A DNA stretch of 64,000 bases, taken from NCBI GenBank assembly GCA_019155205.2, contig JAHNZQ020000004.1, forward strand, positions 4,690,131 to 4,754,130. Direction: 5' to 3'. The translations under genes were made by a program, and so were the position numbers. The DNA is from Gracilaria vermiculophylla (taxonomy: Eukaryota > Rhodophyta > Florideophyceae > Gracilariales > Gracilariaceae). The notes beneath the pieces are model-generated. The model saw only the letters and a list, made by a program, of their open reading frames with translations, ran no database searches and had not been told where the DNA came from. Shown here in pieces: positions 60,872-64,000 of the stretch; positions within the stretch are counted from its first letter, which is position 1; each line of letters starts with the position of its first letter.

Positions 60872-60971
60872 NNNNNNNNNNNNNNNNNNNNNNNNNNNNN
60901 NNNNNNNNNNNNNNNNNNNNNNNNNNNNNNNNNNNNNNNNNNNNNNNNNNNNNNNNNNNNNNNNNNNNNNN
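60872..60971. other. Assembly gap (100 N)
   Basis: A run of exactly 100 N, the conventional size for a gap of unknown length. It lies inside the family B LTR, where repeats would defeat assembly. Confidence 0.99.
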
Positions 60972-60974
60972 CAG

Positions 60975-60983
60975 TATATAAGG
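60975..60983 (+). promoter_or_regulatory. TATA box of LTR family B
   Basis: TATATAAGG, about 115 bp before the 3' end of the LTR, where an LTR promoter would place it. Supports a plus-strand orientation. Confidence 0.55.
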
Positions 60984-61919
60984 AACAATTGTATACCAGG
61001 TTTGATGAATGATAGAAGTCAAGCCGAGTCATCAAGATAAATCAACTTTGCATTTATTCAAGTCTATCCTAAGCTCTGTACTACACCTATTTACAATAAA
61101 CACGTCATGGAAGATCCCGGTATATGGAACCCTGATGTACATAACGCTTCAACACCCTCGCCAGGGGATGCGCAAGGTCCCACAAATGGGTTATCTGAAG
61201 TTCAAACGTCTGTCATCAGAGGATGTCTCTCTAGTGCTGTTCCGAGCAGCTCAGATCGTCTGAATTCAGCTCACAGTATCGCATGGCTGGTTGGCTTAAC
61301 CCCAGCAGGGATGGCCCACACCGCATATGAAGGAGAGCCTGACCGCCACGTGTTGCGAGATGTGCACCACACACCCATTCATGGTGACACAGCTCGGCAG
61401 TACAGGACGACGACAGCCAACCATATGGATACGCCTCGCCAACCGGCACGCACCGTGGCACATGAACCGCCTTTCCGTCACCAACCGTCGCAAGTGGGAC
61501 GAGGAAGCCTTCGCAGATTAGCGATACGATCTCCTGAACCCGATGAGATAGCGTCAACCTCAACGAGAAGTTCAGTCGACCTCCATCAGGGAATCACATG
61601 ACCAACGCCGCAGGCGAACGCTACGAACCGCTGGACGGACTCATCACCGGCCTTGCCGTCGGAAGCAACCGTTGTACGGACTGCAACTAGAACCGCCGCG
61701 CCTGATGTTTACTCGCGGGAGTTCATTATCGACCGTATCGTAGGGCACAGTTACCACCCAGAGGGATTTATTCAGTGCCAGGTACGCTGGTATGGGTACC
61801 CGCCGTCTCAGGACACGGACGAACCGGTAGAGAACTTGCCCCGATCGAAAATCGTCCAGTATCACCACCGTACCAGAACGGGAATACCCGGCACGATTGA
61901 CCACGCGCTCGTCGGATAA

Positions 61920-63705
61920 TCCACTGACTTAGTCAGGTGAGGCGTGAGCCCGGTTCCCCGGTGGACAGTGGAAGCCTCGAGAAGACGAGAAGATTGTAAA
62001 ACCCCATGAAGAGAAGATGAAGATGGCCCAAGAAGAAAAGGTGAAGACCCTGGATAGGAAGAAAGGAAGATTTATAGGACAATGAAGAAGAGATGAAGAT
62101 GAATTAATGGAGAAAAAAAGTAATACAGTGCATGTTTATTTATATTTCTAATGTGAGTGACACTCACTTGGTGAGATCACATATATTGCCCGATTTTGCG
62201 TCGTGCGACATCAGTACCTCTTTCCACTTGTTAAGACGTTGCACCGAAACGTTCGTGCGACATACCCTCGAAAAGGACGTACTCTGCTGACTTTTCCGTC
62301 AAGCACCGTCAAACCACGTCGATTCCCTGTTTTACAGTCGATCGTCACATCGTGGACGGTGTCTCCTCTTTCCACGGTGTCTGTTACTCGCTTTTGACGG
62401 TACGTTACGGAGAAAGTCGCGCGCGCTGTGATTTGAGATAGACCTTGGTCGTCTCTGATCACCCCTTTTTGTTTTAGATGTTTTCAAGTCGATGGGTTTT
62501 TCATCCAGCTCGCTGGCTCATTTTCGCTGTTACGACCCGTAAGCACGGTTTTTCTCCATTGCCTATCGTGTCTAATTTCCGATTACATCGCGTTTGTCAT
62601 CAGCTTTGCTGGTAATGAGCATTCACTGTTGGTGATGTTTGAATTGCGTTGTTGAACCGGTCTACTATTTAACAACGCTGTACGGGATATGCTGTTCTTT
62701 CACAGGCTCCCAATAATGTTCCCTGCATTTACATTAACGGTTCAGAACGTGTGGAGTAACCGTTTGTTCCAGGATTGTGTTTCCCGACTTCGGAGGATTT
62801 GGCTCTACAGTATTTCCTGGAAGCCATCTGCAAAATACCCGTATCTTCGGAAGCATAACTTCGATTTCAATGAAACTCCGTCACAGACTATTTTGCTGGT
62901 GGATACACACGTTTGCAAAGACAAAACTGGAATTCTTCCTCAAGTTCAGAGTTACAGCACCATTTCAGTTCATGAATCTATTTATAGATCGAACTAATAT
63001 GCCTGGTGTTTACTCACTTAATGGTCTTTAAACTCCAATGTTTTTAGCTCAAAAGAAAGCTGTAATGCTCAAACGTTTTGTGATGTATCGTGCTTGCCTT
63101 CATATAGTCTGGTGCAAAAGTTATCAGCTCGAAGATTTTTCGGATTCTGAAAAACCAGTTCCAGCTACTGTGTTCGAGACTGGATTGCATGGCGCGTTGC
63201 TGAACCGGCTTCAAGCCGTACTCGCACGTGATCAAGGATCAAATACCGCACGTTTGCCTCGATATGGCACTACTGGAAGATGCAGGAAGAAGGACGTGGT
63301 CTAGGTTTCGGAAGTACTGTAGTCTGTGGCGCTGTTCGGACGCCCTTTCAGGGAAAAGTCGTAACCCGATCTGGTTGATTCAAGGGGCCTTGCAACGAAA
63401 CTGCAGGGCAGGAATACGTGCTACGTGGTAACGGTGCTCCAAATCACAACGTGCCGATTAATTCGCGACCTTTGTACCGCATTTCACCGTCGGTGGGAAG
63501 ATGGACAAATTGCGCACTGCACTATCATGGACGTGAAGTTCACGGTACTACCGGATCTGATCGAGGTGTAAAATGAGAAGAGAATAGCACAGAAAGCTGG
63601 AAAGAAACCAGTATTTCCTTTCGCCGGTCATTTCTACCGCATTTGGCTGGAGTTGAACAACTTTTGATGGGTTATCCATCGCTTACGAGGTCTTCATCGC
63701 TCCGT
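61920..63705. other. Non-coding 3' part of the chromovirus
   Basis: About 1.8 kb between the chromodomain stop and the polypurine tract. It contains a purine-rich stretch with repeated GAAGA motifs (61,975-62,110). It also holds several weak frames: a minus frame at 62462-62211 (VTDTVERGDTVHDVTIDCKT) and plus frames at 62,689-63,304. None is recognisable. Some may be decayed remains of another inserted element. Confidence 0.45.
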
Positions 63706-63717
63706 GGGAGGGGGAGA
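63706..63717 (+). promoter_or_regulatory. Polypurine tract before the 3' LTR
   Basis: GGGAGGGGGAGA directly abuts the TGAAG start of the 3' LTR, the place where plus-strand DNA synthesis is primed in LTR retrotransposons. This is the best support for reading the 137-bp repeat as an LTR. Confidence 0.65.
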
Positions 63718-63854
63718 TGAAGTGCAACGCTTTTAGCGGTATCAGCACGTCGTGCGCTCATATTCCACTTTCGCGATGCTCACCAACTTGCCGTGAAGTA
63801 TGAGTGCTACACCGGTAATCTGTTTCCGTTGGAAGGGCCTGAAATTGGTTGACA
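63718..63854 (+). repeat. Probable 3' LTR of the chromovirus (137 bp)
   Basis: Partner of 54372-54508: TGAAGTGCAACG to TTGGTTGACA, same length, 11 differences. The base sequence after it (AGTGTAGTGCAC) is not related to gag, as expected for flanking DNA. The remaining 146 bp to the window end shows nothing I can name. Confidence 0.62.
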
Positions 63855-64000
63855 AGTGTAGTGCACAGCATTGCTGGCTTGTGCCACACGTGTGTAGTGT
63901 TTTGCACCCCCGTAAGGAAATTATAAGTTATTATTAGTTAATTACTACTGTGCCGTCAGGGCGCTGACCACCACTACTGGGTGTAGGAGTTCCAGCTGCC

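Larger units (their letters stand above)
60747..61098 (+). mobile_element. Solo LTR, family B, inserted in pol and containing an assembly gap
   Basis: Starts TGTTGTAGAAGCC and ends TTTACAATA, consistent with a TGTTG...CAACA-type LTR with one end change. It is flanked by AACAC at 60742-60746 and 61099-61103 (the next base also matches). Reading the pol frame up to the first duplication and on from the second is in phase, so this is a clean insertion. It contains a TATA box and sequence rich in TTCTAGAA-like motifs. True length is unknown because of the 100-N gap. Orientation is inferred from the TATA box. Confidence 0.75.
56227..61919 (+). pseudogene. Degenerate pol of the chromovirus (PR-RT-RH-IN-chromodomain)
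   Basis: Almost one continuous frame, broken by stops at about 56,710, 56,814, 57,400, 57,664, 58,405, 58,540, 58,969, 59,314, 59,686, 60,366 and 61,599, and by a 1-base shift near 59,878. Protease: ILDTGAGPNFIV. Reverse transcriptase: FSTLDANWGYWQV, FKRMPFGLRNAPATFQ, and YHDN at 57970-57981 where YxDD is expected. RNase H: LDTYASDYQIGCALF. Integrase: HHCC finger with SCIHCARE, the Asp segments AIDILGAF and LLSDSGQQF, and SSGQVERFNRTL with the Glu. Chromodomain (61,720-61,890): FIIDRIVGHSYHPEGFIQCQVRWYGYPPSQDTDEPVENLP. The linker between integrase and chromodomain is several hundred residues, longer than usual, and hosts the solo LTR at 60747. Confidence 0.82.
54372..63854 (+). mobile_element. 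Decayed Ty3/Gypsy chromovirus-type retrotransposon
   Basis: Order of parts: probable 137-bp 5' LTR, gag (coiled region and zinc knuckle), protease, reverse transcriptase, RNase H, integrase, long linker, chromodomain, about 1.8 kb of non-coding DNA, polypurine tract, probable 3' LTR. The integrase after RNase H makes it Ty3/Gypsy; the chromodomain makes it a chromovirus. Both coding parts carry multiple stops and shifts. An unrelated solo LTR with a 100-N gap sits inside pol, so the right-hand part depends on scaffolding across that gap. No target duplication flanks the outer LTRs. Confidence 0.78.

Noticed and set aside
57400..61601. Programmed stop-codon readthrough as the explanation for the pol stops
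   Set aside because: About eleven stops of all three kinds, plus a frameshift and an altered reverse-transcriptase motif, point to decay rather than recoding.
1..64000. CRISPR arrays, bacterial operons, Shine-Dalgarno sites
   Set aside because: The window is eukaryotic: spliceosomal introns, Sm and TRAPP proteins, pol III tRNA. No regularly spaced direct repeats of CRISPR type were seen.

Overview
The window is eukaryotic nuclear DNA, most likely from a multicellular red alga; Chondrus crispus or a close florideophyte is my best guess, by inference only. The reasons are: spliceosomal GT-AG introns that are short (73-145 nt), few, and often close to the 5' end; compact, tightly packed housekeeping genes; plastid-targeted proteins that begin MAFV or MAAFV; and abrupt passage from a gene-rich block into nested, decayed transposons. 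Many open frames begin with TTG or GTG in raw translation. I moved every start to the first sensible ATG and rebuilt spliced genes where splice sites, frame and protein homology agreed.

Gene-rich part (about 1-49.8 kb). In order: an ABHD10-like hydrolase lacking its nucleophile serine (+), VPS45 (-), ETF-ubiquinone oxidoreductase (+), tRNA(Ile)-lysidine synthase TilS (-), a plastid thioredoxin (+, 3 exons), UBA5 (-), a membrane-anchored S9-type serine peptidase (+, 2 exons), a secreted cysteine-rich repeat protein (+), a Stum/Spec3-like membrane protein (-, 2 exons), TRAPPC2 (-, 3 exons), DEAD-box helicase DBP4/DDX10 (+), TRAPPC9/Trs120 (-), dihydroxyacetone kinase (-, 3 exons), PITHD1 (-), Sm protein G (+, 2 exons), a small membrane ORF (-), ribosomal protein uS10/RPS20 (-), an adenylate kinase-NAD kinase fusion (+), two related glutathione S-transferases (+), a TauE/SafE transporter (-), tRNA-Arg(ACG) (+), a NOL8-like RRM protein (+), an F-box protein (-) and a serpin (-). 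There is no operon logic, but membrane traffic recurs (VPS45 and two TRAPP subunits) and many neighbours are divergent with short shared promoters.

Transposon part (about 50.4-64 kb). A PIF/Harbinger transposase pseudogene is broken by a 554-bp solo LTR with a 5-bp target duplication (CTCTG). Two further copies of that LTR follow as an inverted pair 66 bp apart. Next is a decayed Ty3/Gypsy chromovirus with gag zinc knuckle, protease, reverse transcriptase, RNase H, integrase and a C-terminal chromodomain, bounded by probable 137-bp LTRs. Its pol frame carries many stops and one frameshift, and is itself interrupted between integrase and chromodomain by another solo LTR (target duplication AACAC) that contains a 100-N assembly gap. 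For both solo-LTR insertions the host frame resumes exactly when the insert and one duplication are discounted, which gives a clear order of events.

The most notable points are the adenylate kinase-NAD kinase fusion, the ABHD10-like protein with Gly at the nucleophile position, the nuclear TilS without an evident targeting start, the His-rich Stum-like protein, the repeat-built secreted protein, and the nested insertions.
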